Source: Megachile rotundata | Taxonomy: Eukaryota; Arthropoda; Insecta; Hymenoptera; Megachilidae | Assembly (NCBI RefSeq): GCF_050947335.1 | Contig: NW_027474121.1 | Location: forward strand, 1 to 64,000 | Length of the DNA stretch: 64,000 nt | Direction: 5' to 3' | Notes under the pieces: model-generated | The model's database searches: none | Seen by the model: the letters and a program-made list of their open reading frames with translations, nothing else | What the model was told of the DNA's origin: nothing | Shown: piece after piece, positions 43,521-59,625 of the stretch | Numbering within the stretch: the first letter of the stretch is position 1 | How the letters are laid out: each line of letters opens with the position of its first letter | Made by a program: the position numbers and the translations under genes

Positions 43521-46259
43521 TTATGTGTTTGATAGAACGACAATTACTATACTCATTACACTCACTATTATCAATCTAACTCATATTATTAGCCATATTA
43601 TGCTTATATGATCGATAGAACGACAATTACTATACTCGTTACTCTGATTATTATCAATCTAACTCATATTCTTAGCCATATTATGCTTATATGATCGATA
43701 GAACGATAATTACTATACTTATTACTCTTATTATTATCAATCTAACTCATATTATTAACCATATTATGCTAATATGATCGATAGAACGACAATTACTATA
43801 CTTATTACACTCACTATCATCAATCTAACTCATATTATTAAGCATATTATGCTTATATGATCGATAGAACTACAATTACTATACTTATAACTCTTATTAT
43901 TATCAATCTAACTCATATTATTACCCATATTATGCCTATATGATCGATAGAACGACAATAACTATACTCATTACTCTTATTATTATCAATCTAACTCATA
44001 TCATTAGCCATATTATGCTTATATGATCGATAGAACTATAATTACTATACTTATTACAATTATTATTATCAATCTAATTCATATTATTAACCATATTATG
44101 CAGATATGATCGATAGAACTACAATTACTATACTCATTACTCTTATTATTATCAATCTAACTCATATTATTAGCCATATTATGCTTATATGATCGATAGA
44201 ACGACAATTACTATACTTGTTACTATTATTATTATCAATCTAACTCATATTATTAGCCATATTACGCTTATATGATCGACAGAACGACAATTACTGTACT
44301 TATTACACTCACTGTTATCAATCTAACTCATATTATTAACCATATTATGCAAATATAATCGATAGAACGACAATTACTATACTTATTACTCTTATTATTA
44401 TCAATCTAACTCATATTATTAGCCATATTATGCTTATATGATCGATAGAACTACAATTTCTATACTTATTACTCTTATTATTATCAATTTAACTCATATT
44501 ATTAGCCATATTATGCTTATATGATCGATAGAACGACAATTACTATACTCATTACTCTTATTATTATCAATCTAACTCATATTATTAGCCATATTATGCT
44601 TATATCATCGATAGAACCACAATTACTGTACTTATTATTCTTATTTTTATCAACCTAACTCATATTATGAGCTATATTATGCTTAAATGATCGATAGATC
44701 GACAATTACTATACTTATTACTCTTATTATTATCAATCTAACTCATATTAATAGCCATATTATGCTTATACGATCGATACAACGACAATTACTATACTCA
44801 TTACTCTTATTATTATCAATCTAACTCATATTATTAACCATATTATGCTTATATGAGCAATAGAACTACAATTACTATACTTATTACTCTTATTATTATC
44901 AATTTAACTCATATTATTAGCCATATTATGCTAAAATGACCGATAGAACGACAATTACTATACTTATTACACTCACTATAATCAATCTAACTCATATTAT
45001 TAACCATATTATGCAGATATGATCGATAGGACGACAATTACTACACTTATTACACTTATTATCATCAATCTAACTCATATTATTAACCATATTATGCTTA
45101 TATGATCGATAGAACTACAATTACTATACTTATTACACTCACTGCAATCAACCTAACTCATATTATTAACCATATTATGCAGATATGATCGATAGGACGA
45201 CAATTACTGTACTTATTACACTCACTACAATCAATCTAACTCATATTATTAACCATATTATGCATATATGATCGATAGGACGACAAATACTAAACTTATT
45301 ACTCTTATTATTATCAATCCAACTCGCATTCTTAGCCATATTATGCTTATATGATCGATAGAACGACAATTACTATACTTATTACTCTTATTATTATCAA
45401 TCTAACTCATATTATTAACCATACTATGCTAACATGATCGATAGAACGACAATTACTATACTTATTACACTCACTGTCATCAATCTAACTCATATTATTA
45501 GCCATATTATGCTTATATGATCGATAGAACTACAATTGCTATACGTTTTACTCTTATTATTATCAATCTAACTCATATTATTAGCCATATTATGCTTATA
45601 TGATCGATAGAACTAGAATTACTATACTTCTTACTCTTATTATTATCAATATAACTCATATTGTTAGCCATAGTATGCTTATATGATCGATAGAATGACA
45701 ATTACTATACTCATTACTCTTATTATTATCAATCTAACTCATATTATTAACCATATTATGCTTATATGAGCAATAGAACTACAATTACTATACTTATTAC
45801 ACTCACTATTATCAATCTAATTCATATTATTAGCCATATTATGCTTATATGATCGATAGAACTACAATTGCTATACGTTTTACTCTTATTATTATCAATC
45901 TAACTCATATTCTTAGCCATATTATGCTTATATGGTCGATAGAACGACAATTACTATACTTATTACTCTTATTATTATCAATCTAACTCATATTATTAAC
46001 CATACTATGCTCATATGATCGATAGAACGACAATTACTATACTTATTACACGCACTATCATCAATCTAACTCATATTATTAACCATATTATGCAGATATG
46101 ATCGATAGAACGACAATTACTATACTTATTACACTCACTATTATCAATCTAACTCATATTATTAGCCATATTATGCAGATATGATCGATAGGACGACAAT
46201 TACTATACTTATTACACTTATTATTACCAATCTAACTCATATTATTAGCCATAATATGC
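43521..46259 (-). repeat. Right HOR copy, 33 monomers
   Basis: Bounded by the landmark TTATGTGTTTGATAG at 43521 and 46260; 2739 bp is exactly 33 x 83. It contains the eight monomers deleted in the short form and a single GAGCAATAG monomer followed by the GCTAAAATGACC monomer. It carries ATACTTATTAC where the long lineage has ATACCTATTAC. It is closest to the parent unit. Confidence 0.93.
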
Positions 46260-49200
46260 TTATGTGTTTGATAGAACGACAATTACTATACTCATTACAC
46301 TCACTATTATCAATCTAACTCATATTATTAGCCATATTATGCTTATATGATCGATAGAACGACAATTACTATACTCGTTACTCTGATTATTATCAATCTA
46401 ACTCATATTCTTAGCCATATTATGCTTATATGATCGATAGAACGATAATTACTATACCTATTACTCTTATTATTATCAATCTAACTCATATTATTAACCA
46501 TATTATGCTAATATGATCGATAGAACGACAATTACTATACTTATTACACTCACTATCATCAATCTAACTCATATTATTAAGCATATTATGCTTATATGAT
46601 CGATAGAACTACAATTACTATACTTATAACTCTTATTATTATCAATCTAACTCATATTATTACCCATATTATGCCTATATGATCGATAGAACGACAATAA
46701 CTATACTCATTACTCTTATTATTATCAATCTAACTCATATCATTAGCCATATTATGCTTATATGATCGATAGAACTATAATTACTATACTTATTACAATT
46801 ATTATTATCAATCTAATTCATATTATTAACCACATTATGCAGATATGATCGATAGAACTACAATTACTATACTCATTACTCTTATTATTATCAATCTAAC
46901 TCATATTATTAGCCATATTATGCTTATATGATCGATAGAACGACAATTACTATACTTGTTACTATTATTATTATCAATCTAACTCATATTATTAGCCATA
47001 TTACGCTTATATGATCGACAGAACGACAATTACTGTACTTATTACACTCACTGTTATCAATCTAACTCATATTATTAACCATATTATGCAAATATAATCG
47101 ATAGAACGACAATTACTATACTTATTACTCTTATTATTATCAATCTAACTCATATTATTAGCCATATTATGCTTATATGATCGATAGAACTACAATTTCT
47201 ATACTTATTACTCTTATTATTATCAATTTAACTCATATTATTAGCCATATTATGCTTATATGATCGATAGAACGACAATTACTATACTCATTACTCTTAT
47301 TATTATCAATCTAACTCATATTATTAGCCATATTATGCTTATATCATCGATAGAACCACAATTACTGTACTTATTATTCTTATTTTTATCAACCTAACTC
47401 ATATTATGAGCTATATTATGCTTAAATGATCGATAGATCGACAATTACTATACTTATTACTCTTATTATTATCAATCTAACTCATATTAATAGCCATATT
47501 ATGCTTATACGATCGATACAACGACAATTACTATACTCATTACTCTTATTATTATCAATCTAACTCATATTATTAACCATATTATGCTTATATGAGCAAT
47601 AGAACTACAATTACTATACTTATTACTCTTATTATTATCAATTTAACTCATATTATTAACCATATTATGCTTATATGAGCAATAGAACTACAATTACTAT
47701 ACTTATTACTCTTATTATTATCAATTTAACTCATATTATTAGCCATATTATGCTAAAATGACCGATAGAACGACAATTACTATACTTATTACACTCACTA
47801 TAATCAATCTAACTCATATTATTAACCATATTATGCAGATATGATCGATAGGACGACAATTACTACACTTATTACACTTATTATCATCAATCTAACTCAT
47901 ATTATTAACCATATTATGCTTATATGATCGATAGAACTACAATTACTATACTTATTACACTCACTGCAATCAACCTAACTCATATTATTAACCATATTAT
48001 GCAGATATGATCGATAGGACGACAATTACTGTACTTATTACACTCACTACAATCAATCTAACTCATATTATTAACCATATTATGCATATATGATCGATAG
48101 GACGACAAATACTAAACTTATTACTCTTATTATTATCAATCCAACTCGCATTCTTAGCCATATTATGCTTATATGATCGATAGAACGACAATTACTATAC
48201 TTATTACTCTTATTATTATCAATCTAACTCATATTATTAACCATACTATGCTAATATGATCGATAGAACGACAATTACTATACTTCTTACACTCACTATC
48301 ATCAATCTAACTCATATTATTAGCCATATTATGCTTATATGATCGATAGAACTACAATTGCTATACGTTTTACTCTTATTATTATATATCTAACTCATAT
48401 TATTAGCCATATTATGCCTATATGATCGATAGAACGACAATAACTATACTCATTACTCTTATTATTATCAATCTAACTCATATCATTAGCCATATTATGC
48501 TTATATGATCGATAGAACTAGAATTACAGTACTTATTATTCTTATTTTTATCAACCTAACTCATATTATGAGCCATATTATGCTTAAATGATCGATAGAT
48601 CGACAATTACTATACTTCTTATTCTTATTTTTATCAACCTAACTCATATTATTAGCCATATTATGCTTAAATGATCGATAGATCGACAATTACTATACTT
48701 ATTACTCTTATTATTATCAATCTAACTCATATTATTAACCATATTATGCTTATATGAGCAATAGAACTACATTTACTATACTTATTACACTCACTATTAT
48801 CAATTTAATTCATATTATTAGCCATATTATGCAGATATCATCGATAGGACGACAATTACTATACTTATTACTCTTATTATCATCAATCTAACTCATATTA
48901 TTAATCATATTATGCTTATATGATCGATAGAACGACAATTACTATACTTATTACTCTTATTATTATCAATCTAACTCATATTATTAAGCATACTATGCTA
49001 ATATGATCGATAGAACGACAATTACTATACTTATTACACTCACTATCATCAATCTAACTCATATTATTAGCCATATTATGCTTATATGATCGATAGAACT
49101 ACAATTGCTATACTTTTTACTCTTATTATTATCAATCTAACTCATATTATTAGCCATATTATGCTTATATGATCGATAGAACTAGAATTACTATACTTCT

Positions 49201-50990
49201 TACTCTTATTATTATCAATATAACTCATATTATTAGCCATACTATGCTTATATGATCGATAGAACGACAATTACTGTACTTATTATTCTTACTTCTATCA
49301 ACCTAACTCATATTATTAGCCATATTATGCTTAAATGATGGATAGATCGAAAATTACTATACTTATTACTCTTCTTATTATCAATCTAACTCATATTATT
49401 ATCCATATTATGCCTATATGATCAATAGAACGACAATTACTATACTCATTACTCTTATTATTATCAATCTAACTCATATTATTAACCATATTATGCTTAT
49501 ATGAGCAATAGAACTACAATTACTATACTTATTACTCTTATTATTATCAATTTAACTCATATTATTAACCATATTATGCTTATATGAGCAATAGAACTAC
49601 AATTACTATACTTATTACTCTTATTATTATCAATTTAACTCATATTATTAGCCATATTATGCTAAAATGACCGATAGAACGACAATTACTATACTTATTA
49701 CACTCACTATAATCAATCTAACTCATATTATTAACCATATTATGCAGATATGATCGATAGGACGACAATTACTACACTTATTACACTTATTATCATCAAT
49801 CTAACTCATATTATTAACCATATTATGCTTATATGATCGATAGAACTACAATTACTATACTTATTACACTCACTGCAATCAACCTAACTCATATTATTAA
49901 CCATATTATGCAGATATGATCGATAGGACGACAATTACTGTACTTATTACACTCACTACAATCAATCTAACTCATATTATTAACCATATTATGCATATAT
50001 GATCGATAGGACGACAAATACTAAACTTATTACTCTTATTATTATCAATCCAACTCGCATTCTTAGCCATATTATGCTTATATGATCGATAGAACGACAA
50101 TTACTATACTTATTACTCTTATTATTATCAATCTAACTCATATTATTAACCATACTATGCTAATATGATCGATAGAACGACAATTACTATACTTATTACA
50201 CTCACTGTCATCAATCTAACTCATATTATTAGCCATATTATGCTTATATGATCGATAGAACTACAATTGCTATACGTTTTACTCTTATTATTATCAATCT
50301 AACTCATATTATTAGCCATATTATGCTTATATGATCGATAGAACTAGAATTACTATACTTCTTACTCTTATTATTATCAATATAACTCATATTGTTAGCC
50401 ATAGTATGCTTATATGATCGATAGAATGACAATTACTATACTCATTACTCTTATTATTATCAATCTAACTCATATTATTAACCATATTATGCTTATATGA
50501 GCAATAGAACTACAATTACTATACTTATTACACTCACTATTATCAATCTAATTCATATTATTAGCCATATTATGCTTATATGATCGATAGAACTACAATT
50601 GCTATACGTTTTACTCTTATTATTATCAATCTAACTCATATTCTTAGCCATATTATGCTTATATGGTCGATAGAACGACAATTACTATACTTATTACTCT
50701 TATTATTATCAATCTAACTCATATTATTAACCATACTATGCTCATATGATCGATAGAACGACAATTACTATACTTATTACACGCACTATCATCAATCTAA
50801 CTCATATTATTAACCATATTATGCAGATATGATCGATAGAACGACAATTACTATACTTATTACACTCACTATTATCAATCTAACTCATATTATTAGCCAT
50901 ATTATGCAGATATGATCGATAGGACGACAATTACTATACTTATTACACTTATTATTACCAATCTAACTCATATTATTAGCCATAATATGC
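46260..50990 (-). repeat. Right HOR copy, long form, 57 monomers
   Basis: 4731 bp, exactly 57 x 83. It equals a 34-monomer unit (the GAGCAATAG monomer is doubled) plus an insertion of 23 monomers. The GAGCAATAG pair at 47594 recurs at 49503, 1909 bp = 23 x 83 later. The insert contains a second pass through part of the unit and a block with TACTTCTTAC (48281). It carries the diagnostic ATACCTATTAC at 46451. Confidence 0.92.
48281..49502 (-). repeat. Long-lineage insert segment
   Basis: Part of the 23-monomer insertion in the 57-monomer unit. It is marked by TACTTCTTAC (48281), TTATTATATATC, and the TTATTCTTATTTTTATC and AAATGATCGATAGATCG monomers, which here appear in a run. The same segment returns at 53012 onward, offset 4731 bp, with a few substitutions, and its first bases appear again at 63971. 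I see no unique sequence in it. Confidence 0.8.
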
Positions 50991-53900
50991 TTATGTGTTT
51001 GATAGAACGACAATTACTATACTCATTACACTCACTATTATCAATCTAACTCATATTATTAGCCATATTATGCTTATATGATCGATAGAACGACAATTAC
51101 TATACTCGTTACTCTGATTATTATCAATCTAACTCATATTCTTAGCCATATTATGCTTATATGATCGATAGAACGATAATTACTATACCTATTACTCTTA
51201 TTATTATCAATCTAACTCATATTATTAACCATATTATGCTAATATGATCGATAGAACGACAATTACTATACTTATTACACTCACTATCATCAATCTAACT
51301 CATATTATTAAGCATATTATGCTTATATGATCGATAGAACTACAATTACTATACTTATAACTCTTATTATTATCAATCTAACTCATATTATTACCCATAT
51401 TATGCCTATATGATCGATAGAACGACAATAACTATACTCATTACTCTTATTATTATCAATCTAACTCATATCATTAGCCATATTATGCTTATATGATCGA
51501 TAGAACTATAATTACTATACTTATTACAATTATTATTATCAATCTAATTCATATTATTAACCATATTATGCAGATATGATCGATAGAACTACAATTACTA
51601 TACTCATTACTCTTATTATTATCAATCTAACTCATATTATTAGCCATATTATGCTTATATGATCGATAGAACGACAATTACTATACTTGTTACTATTATT
51701 ATTATCAATCTAACTCATATTATTAGCCATATTACGCTTATATGATCGACAGAACGACAATTACTGTACTTATTACACTCACTGTTATCAATCTAACTCA
51801 TATTATTAACCATATTATGCAAATATAATCGATAGAACGACAATTACTATACTTATTACTCTTATTATTATCAATCTAACTCATATTATTAGCCATATTA
51901 TGCTTATATGATCGATAGAACTACAATTTCTATACTTATTACTCTTATTATTATCAATTTAACTCATATTATTAGCCATATTATGCTTATATGATCGATA
52001 GAACGACAATTACTATACTCATTACTCTTATTATTATCAATCTAACTCATATTATTAGCCATATTATGCTTATATCATCGATAGAACCACAATTACTGTA
52101 CTTATTATTCTTATTTTTATCAACCTAACTCATATTATGAGCTATATTATGCTTAAATGATCGATAGATCGACAATTACTATACTTATTACTCTTATTAT
52201 TATCAATCTAACTCATATTAATAGCCATATTATGCTTATACGATCGATACAACGACAATTACTATACTCATTACTCTTATTATTATCAATCTAACTCATA
52301 TTATTAACCATATTATGCTTATATGAGCAATAGAACTACAATTACTATACTTATTACTCTTATTATTATCAATTTAACTCATATTATTAACCATATTATG
52401 CTTATATGAGCAATAGAACTACAATTACTATACTTATTACTCTTATTATTATCAATTTAACTCATATTATTAGCCATATTATGCTAAAATGACCGATAGA
52501 ACGACAATTACTATACTTATTACACTCACTATAATCAATCTAACTCATATTATTAACCATATTATGCAGATATGATCGATAGGACGACAATTACTACACT
52601 TATTACACTTATTATCATCAATCTAACTCATATTATTAACCATATTATGCTTATATGATCGATAGAACTACAATTACTATACTTATTACACTCACTGCAA
52701 TCAACCTAACTCATATTATTAACCATATTATGCAGATATGATCGATAGGACGACAATTACTGTACTTATTACACTCACTACAATCAATCTAACTCATATT
52801 ATTAACCATATTATGCATATATGATCGATAGGACGACAAATACTAAACTTATTACTCTTATTATTATCAATCCAACTCGCATTCTTAGCCATATTATGCT
52901 TATATGATCGATAGAACGACAATTACTATACTTATTACTCTTATTATTATCAATCTAACTCATATTATTAACCATACTATGCTAATATGATCGATAGAAC
53001 GACAATTACTATACTTCTTACACTCACTATCATCAATCTAACTCATATTATTAGCCATATTATGCTTATATGATCGATAGAACTACAATTGCTATACGTT
53101 TTACTCTTATTATTATATATCTAACTCATATTATTAGCCATATTATGCCTATATGATCGATAGAACGACAATAACTATACTCATTACTCTTATTATTATC
53201 AATCTAACTCATATCATTAGCCATATTATGCTTATATGATCGATAGAACTAGAATTACAGTACTTATTATTCTTATTTTTATCAACCTAACTCATATTAT
53301 GAGCCATATTATGCTTAAATGATCGATAGATCGACAATTACTATACTTCTTATTCTTATTTTTATCAACCTAACTCATATTATTATCCATATTATGCTTA
53401 AATGATCGATAGATCGACAATTACTATACTTATTACTCTTATTATTATCAATCTAACTCATATTATTAACCATATTATGCTTATATGAGCAATAGAACTA
53501 CATTTACTATACTTATTACACTCACTATTATCAATTTAACTCATATTATTAGCCATATTATGCAGATATCATCGATAGGACGACAATTACTATACTTATT
53601 ACTCTTATTATCATCAATCTAACTCATATTATTAATCATATTATGCTTATATGATCGATAGAACGACAATTACTATACTTATTACTCTTATTATTATCAA
53701 TCTAACTCATATTATTAAGCATACTATGCTAATATGATCGATAGAACGACAATTACTATACTTATTACACTCACTATCATCAATCTAACTCATATTATTA
53801 GCCATATTATGCTTATATGATCGATAGAACTACAATTGCTATACTTTTTACTCTTATTATTATCAATCTAACTCATATTATTAGCCATATTATGCTTATA

Positions 53901-55558
53901 TGATCGATAGAACTAGAATTACTATACTTCTTACTCTTATTATTATCAATATAACTCATATTATTAGCCATACTATGCTTATATGGTCGATAGAACGACA
54001 ATTACTGTACTTATTATTCTTACTTCTATCAACCTAACTCATATTATTAGCCATATTATGCTTAAATGATGGATAGATCGACAATTACTATACTTATTAC
54101 TCTTCTTATTATCAATCTAACTCATATTATTATCCATATTATGCCTATATGATCAATAGAACGACAATTACTATACTGATTACTCTTATTATTATCAATC
54201 TAACTCATATTATTAACCATATTATGCTAATATGATCGATAGAACGACAATTACTATAATTATTACACTCACTATCATCAATCTAACTCATATTATTAGC
54301 CATATTATGCTTATATGATCGATAGAACTACAATTACTATACTTATTACTCTTATTATTATATATCTAACTCATATTATTAGCCATATTATGCCTATATG
54401 ATCGATAGAACGACAATAACTATACTCATTACTCTTATTATTATCAATCTAACTCATATCATTAGCCATATTATGCTTATATGATCGATAGAACTAGAAT
54501 TACTATACTTATTACTCTCATTATTATCAATCTAACTCATATTATTAACCATATTATGCAGACATGATCGATAGAACTACAATTACTATACTCATTTCTC
54601 TTATTATTATTATCAATCTAACTCATATTATTAGCCATATTATGCTTAAATGATGGATAGATCGAAAATTACTATACTTATTACTCTTATTATTATCAAT
54701 CTAACTCATATTATTAACCATATTATGCTTATATGAGCAATAGAGCTACAATTACTATACTTATTACTCTTATTATTATCAATTTAACTCATATTATTAG
54801 CCATATTATGCTAAAATGACCGATAGAACGACAATTACTATACTTATCACACTCACTATAATCAATCTAACTCATATTATTAACCATATTATGCAGATAT
54901 GGTCGATAGGACGACAATTACTCTACTTATTATTCTTATATTTATCAATCTAACTCGTATTATTAACCATGTTATGCAGATATGATCGATAGGACGACAA
55001 TTACTCTACTTATTATTCTTATTTTTATCAATCTAACTCATATTATTAACCATATTATGCAGATATGATCGATAGGACGACAATTACTATACTTATTACA
55101 CTTATTATCATCAATCTAACTCATATTATTAACCATATTATGCAGATATGATCGATAGGACGACAATTACTATACTTATTACTCTTATTATTATCAATCT
55201 AACTCATATTCTTAGCCATATTATGCTTATATGGTCGATAGAACGACAATTACTATACTTATTACTCTTATTATTATCAATCTAACTCATATTATTAACC
55301 ATACTATGCTCATATGATCGATAGAACGACAATTACTATACTTATTACACGCACTATCATCAATCTAACTCATATTATTAACCATATTATGCAGATATGA
55401 TCGATAGAACGACAATTACTATACTTATTACACTCACTATTATCAATCTAACTCATATTATTAGCCATATTATGCAGATATGATCGATAGGACGACAATT
55501 ACTATACTTATTACACTTATTATTACCAATCTAACTCATATTATTAGCCATAATATGC
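50991..55558 (-). repeat. Right HOR copy, long lineage, 55 monomers plus 3 bp
   Basis: 4568 bp = 55 x 83 + 3; the extra 3 bp are in the 86-bp monomer at 54549. It follows the 57-monomer copy at a 4731-bp offset through its first part (ATACCTATTAC at about 51182, TACTTCTTAC at 53012). It then departs in the 54-55.3 kb stretch, where monomers with TCTCATTATT and GATTACTC and two in a row with ATTACTCTAC appear. Confidence 0.88.
54549..54634 (-). repeat. 86-bp monomer with one extra trinucleotide
   Basis: One additional TTA/TAT step in the TTATTATTAT run gives 86 bp instead of 83. It is the only net length change in the right array and is consistent with replication slippage in the trinucleotide core at monomer positions 22-31. 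Confidence 0.9.
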
Positions 55559-57550
55559 TTATGTGTTTGATAGAACGACAATTACTATACTCATTACACT
55601 CACTATTATCAATCTAACTCATATTATTAGCCATATTATGCTTATATGATCGATAGAACGACAATTACTATACTCGTTACTCTGATTATTATCAATCTAA
55701 CTCATATTCTTAGCCATATTATGCTTATATGATCGATAGAACGATAATTACTATACTTATTACTCTTATTATTATCAATCTAACTCATATTATTAACCAT
55801 ATTATGCTAATATGATCGATAGAACGACAATTACTATACTTATTACACTCACTATCATCAATCTAACTCATATTATTAAGCATATTATGCTTATATGATC
55901 GATAGAACTACAATTACTATACTTATAACTCTTATTATTATCAATCTAACTCATATTATTACCCGTATTATGCCCATATGATCGATAGAACGACAATAAC
56001 TATACTCATTACTCTTATTATTATCAATCTAACTCATATTATTAACCATATTATGCTTATATGAGCAATAGAACTACAATTACTATACTTATTACTCTTA
56101 TTATTATCAATTTAACTCATATTATTAACCATATTATGCTTATATGAGCAATAGAACTACAATTACTATACTTATTACTCTTATTATTATCAATTTAACT
56201 CATATTATTAGCCATATTATGCTAAAATGACCGATAGAACGACAATTACTATACTTATTACACTCACTATAATCAATCTAACTCATATTATTAACCATAT
56301 TATGCAGATATGATCGATAGGACGACAATTACTACACTTATTACACTTATTATCATCAATCTAACTCATATTATTAACCATATTATGCTTATATGATCGA
56401 TAGAACTACAATTACTATACTTATTACACTCACTGCAATCAACCTAACTCATATTATTAACCATATTATGCAGATATGATCGATAGGACGACAATTACTG
56501 TACTTATTACACTCACTACAATCAATCTAACTCATATTATTAACCATATTATGCATATATGATCGATAGGACGACAAATACTAAACTTATTACTCTTATT
56601 ATTATCAATCCAACTCGCATTCTTAGCCATATTATGCTTATATGATCGATAGAACGACAATTACTATACTTATTACTCTTATTATTATCAATCTAACTCA
56701 TATTATTAACCATACTATGCTAATATGATCGATAGAACGACAATTACTATACTTATTACACTCACTGTCATCAATCTAACTCATATTATTAGCCATATTA
56801 TGCTTATATGATCGATAGAACTACAATTGCTATACGTTTTACTCTTATTATTATCAATCTAACTCATATTATTAGCCATATTATGCTTATATGATCGATA
56901 GAACTAGAATTACTATACTTCTTACTCTTATTATTATCAATATAACTCATATTGTTAGCCATAGTATGCTTATATGATCGATAGAATGACAATTACTATA
57001 CTCATTACTCTTATTATTATCAATCTAACTCATATTATTAACCATATTATGCTTATATGAGCAATAGAACTACAATTACTATACTTATTACACTCACTAT
57101 TATCAATCTAATTCATATTATTAGCCATATTATGCTTATATGATCGATAGAACTACAATTGCTATACGTTTTACTCTTATTATTATCAATCTAACTCATA
57201 TTCTTAGCCATATTATGCTTATATGGTCGATAGAACGACAATTACTATACTTATTACTCTTATTATTATCAATCTAACTCATATTATTAACCATACTATG
57301 CTCATATGATCGATAGAACGACAATTACTATACTTATTACACGCACTATCATCAATCTAACTCATATTATTAACCATATTATGCAGATATGATCGATAGA
57401 ACGACAATTACTATACTTATTACACTCACTATTATCAATCTAACTCATATTATTAGCCATATTATGCAGATATGATCGATAGGACGACAATTACTATACT
57501 TATTACACTTATTATTACCAATCTAACTCATATTATTAGCCATAATATGC
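55559..57550 (-). repeat. Right HOR copy, 24 monomers
   Basis: 1992 bp, exactly 24 x 83. It equals the 34-monomer form minus ten units. The AACGACAATAACTATACTC monomer runs near 56035 directly into the one leading to GAGCAATAG. In the full unit these two sites lie at 43961 and 44791, 830 bp = 10 monomers apart. It carries ATACTTATTAC, so it is not of the long lineage. Confidence 0.9.
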
Positions 57551-59625
57551 TTATGTGTTTGATAGAACGACAATTACTATACTCATTGCACTCACTATTA
57601 TCAATCTAACTCATATTATTAGCCATATTATGCTTATATGATCGATAGAACGACAATTACTATACTCGTTACTCTGATTATTATCAATCTAACTCATATT
57701 CTTAGCCATATTATGCTTATATGATCGATAGAACGATAATTACTATACTTATTACTCTTATTATTATCAATCTAACTCATATTATTAACCATATTATGCT
57801 AATATGATCGATAGAACGACAATTACTATACTTATTACACTCACTATCATCAATTTAACTCATATTATTAAGCATATTATGCTTATATGATCGATAGAAC
57901 TACAATTACTATACTTATAACTCTTAATATTATCAATCTAACTCATATTATTACCCATATTATGCCTATATGATCGATAGAACGACAATAACTATACTCA
58001 TTACTCTTATTATTATCAATCTAACTCATATCATTAGCCATATTATGCTTATATGATCGATAGAACTATAATTACTATACTTATTACAATTATTATTATC
58101 AATCTAATTCATATTATTAACCATATTATGCAGATATGATCGATAGAACTACAATTACTATACTCATTACTCTTATTATTATCAATCTAACTCATATTAT
58201 TAGCCATATTATGCTTATATGATCGATAGAACGACAATTACTATACTTGTTACTATTATTATTATCAATCTAACTCATATTATTAGCCATATTACGCTTA
58301 TATGATCGACAGAACGACAATTACTGTACTTATTACACTCACTGTTATCAATCTAACTCATATTATTAACCATATTATGCAAATATAATCGATAGAACGA
58401 CAATTACTATACTTATTACTCTTATTATCATCAATCTAACTCATATTATTAACCATATTATGCTTATATGATCGATAGAACTACAATTACTATACTTATT
58501 ACACTCACTGCAATCAACCTAACTCATATTATTAACCATATTATGCAGATATGATCGATAGGACGACAATTACTGTACTTATTACACTCACTACAATCAA
58601 TCTAACTCATATTATTAACCATATTATGCATATATGATCGATAGGACGACAAATACTAAACTTATTACTCTTATTATTATCAATCCAACTCGCATTCTTA
58701 GCCATATTATGCTTATATGATCGATAGAACGACAATTACTATACTTATTACTCTTATTATTATCAATCTAACTCATATTATTAACCATACTATGCTAATA
58801 TGATCGATAGAACGACAATTACTATACTTATTACACTCACTGTCATCAATCTAACTCATATTATTAGCCATATTATGCTTATATGATCGATAGAACTACA
58901 ATTGCTATACGTTTTACTCTTATTATTATCAATCTAACTCATATTATTAGCCATATTATGCTTATATGATCGATAGAACTAGAATTACTATACTTCTTAC
59001 TCTTATTATTATCAATATAACTCATATTGTTAGCCATAGTATGCTTATATGATCGATAGAATGACAATTACTATACTCATTACTCTTATTATTATCAATC
59101 TAACTCATATTATTAACCATATTATGCTTATATGAGCAATAGAACTACAATTACTATACTTATTACACTCACTATTATCAATCTAATTCATATTATTAGC
59201 CATATTATGCTTATATGATCGATAGAACTACAATTGCTATACGTTTTACTCTTATTATTATCAATCTAACTCATATTCTTAGCCATATTATGCTTATATG
59301 GTCGATAGAACGACAATTACTATACTTATTACTCTTATTATTATCAATCTAACTCATATTATTAACCATACTATGCTCATATGATCGATAGAACGACAAT
59401 TACTATACTTATTACACGCACTATCATCAATCTAACTCATATTATTAACCATATTATGCAGATATGATCGATAGAACGACAATTACTATACTTATTACAC
59501 TCACTATTATCAATCTAACTCATATTATTAGCCATATTATGCAGATATGATCGATAGGACGACAATTACTATACTTATTACACTTATTATTACCAATCTA
59601 ACTCATATTATTAGCCATAATATGC
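57551..59625 (-). repeat. Right HOR copy, 25 monomers
   Basis: 2075 bp, exactly 25 x 83. It shares the eight-monomer deletion junction (near 58426) with the partial copy at the gap. The two junctions lie 16105 bp = 194 x 83 + 3 apart, the 3 being the single 86-bp monomer. It carries ATACTTATTAC. Confidence 0.92.
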
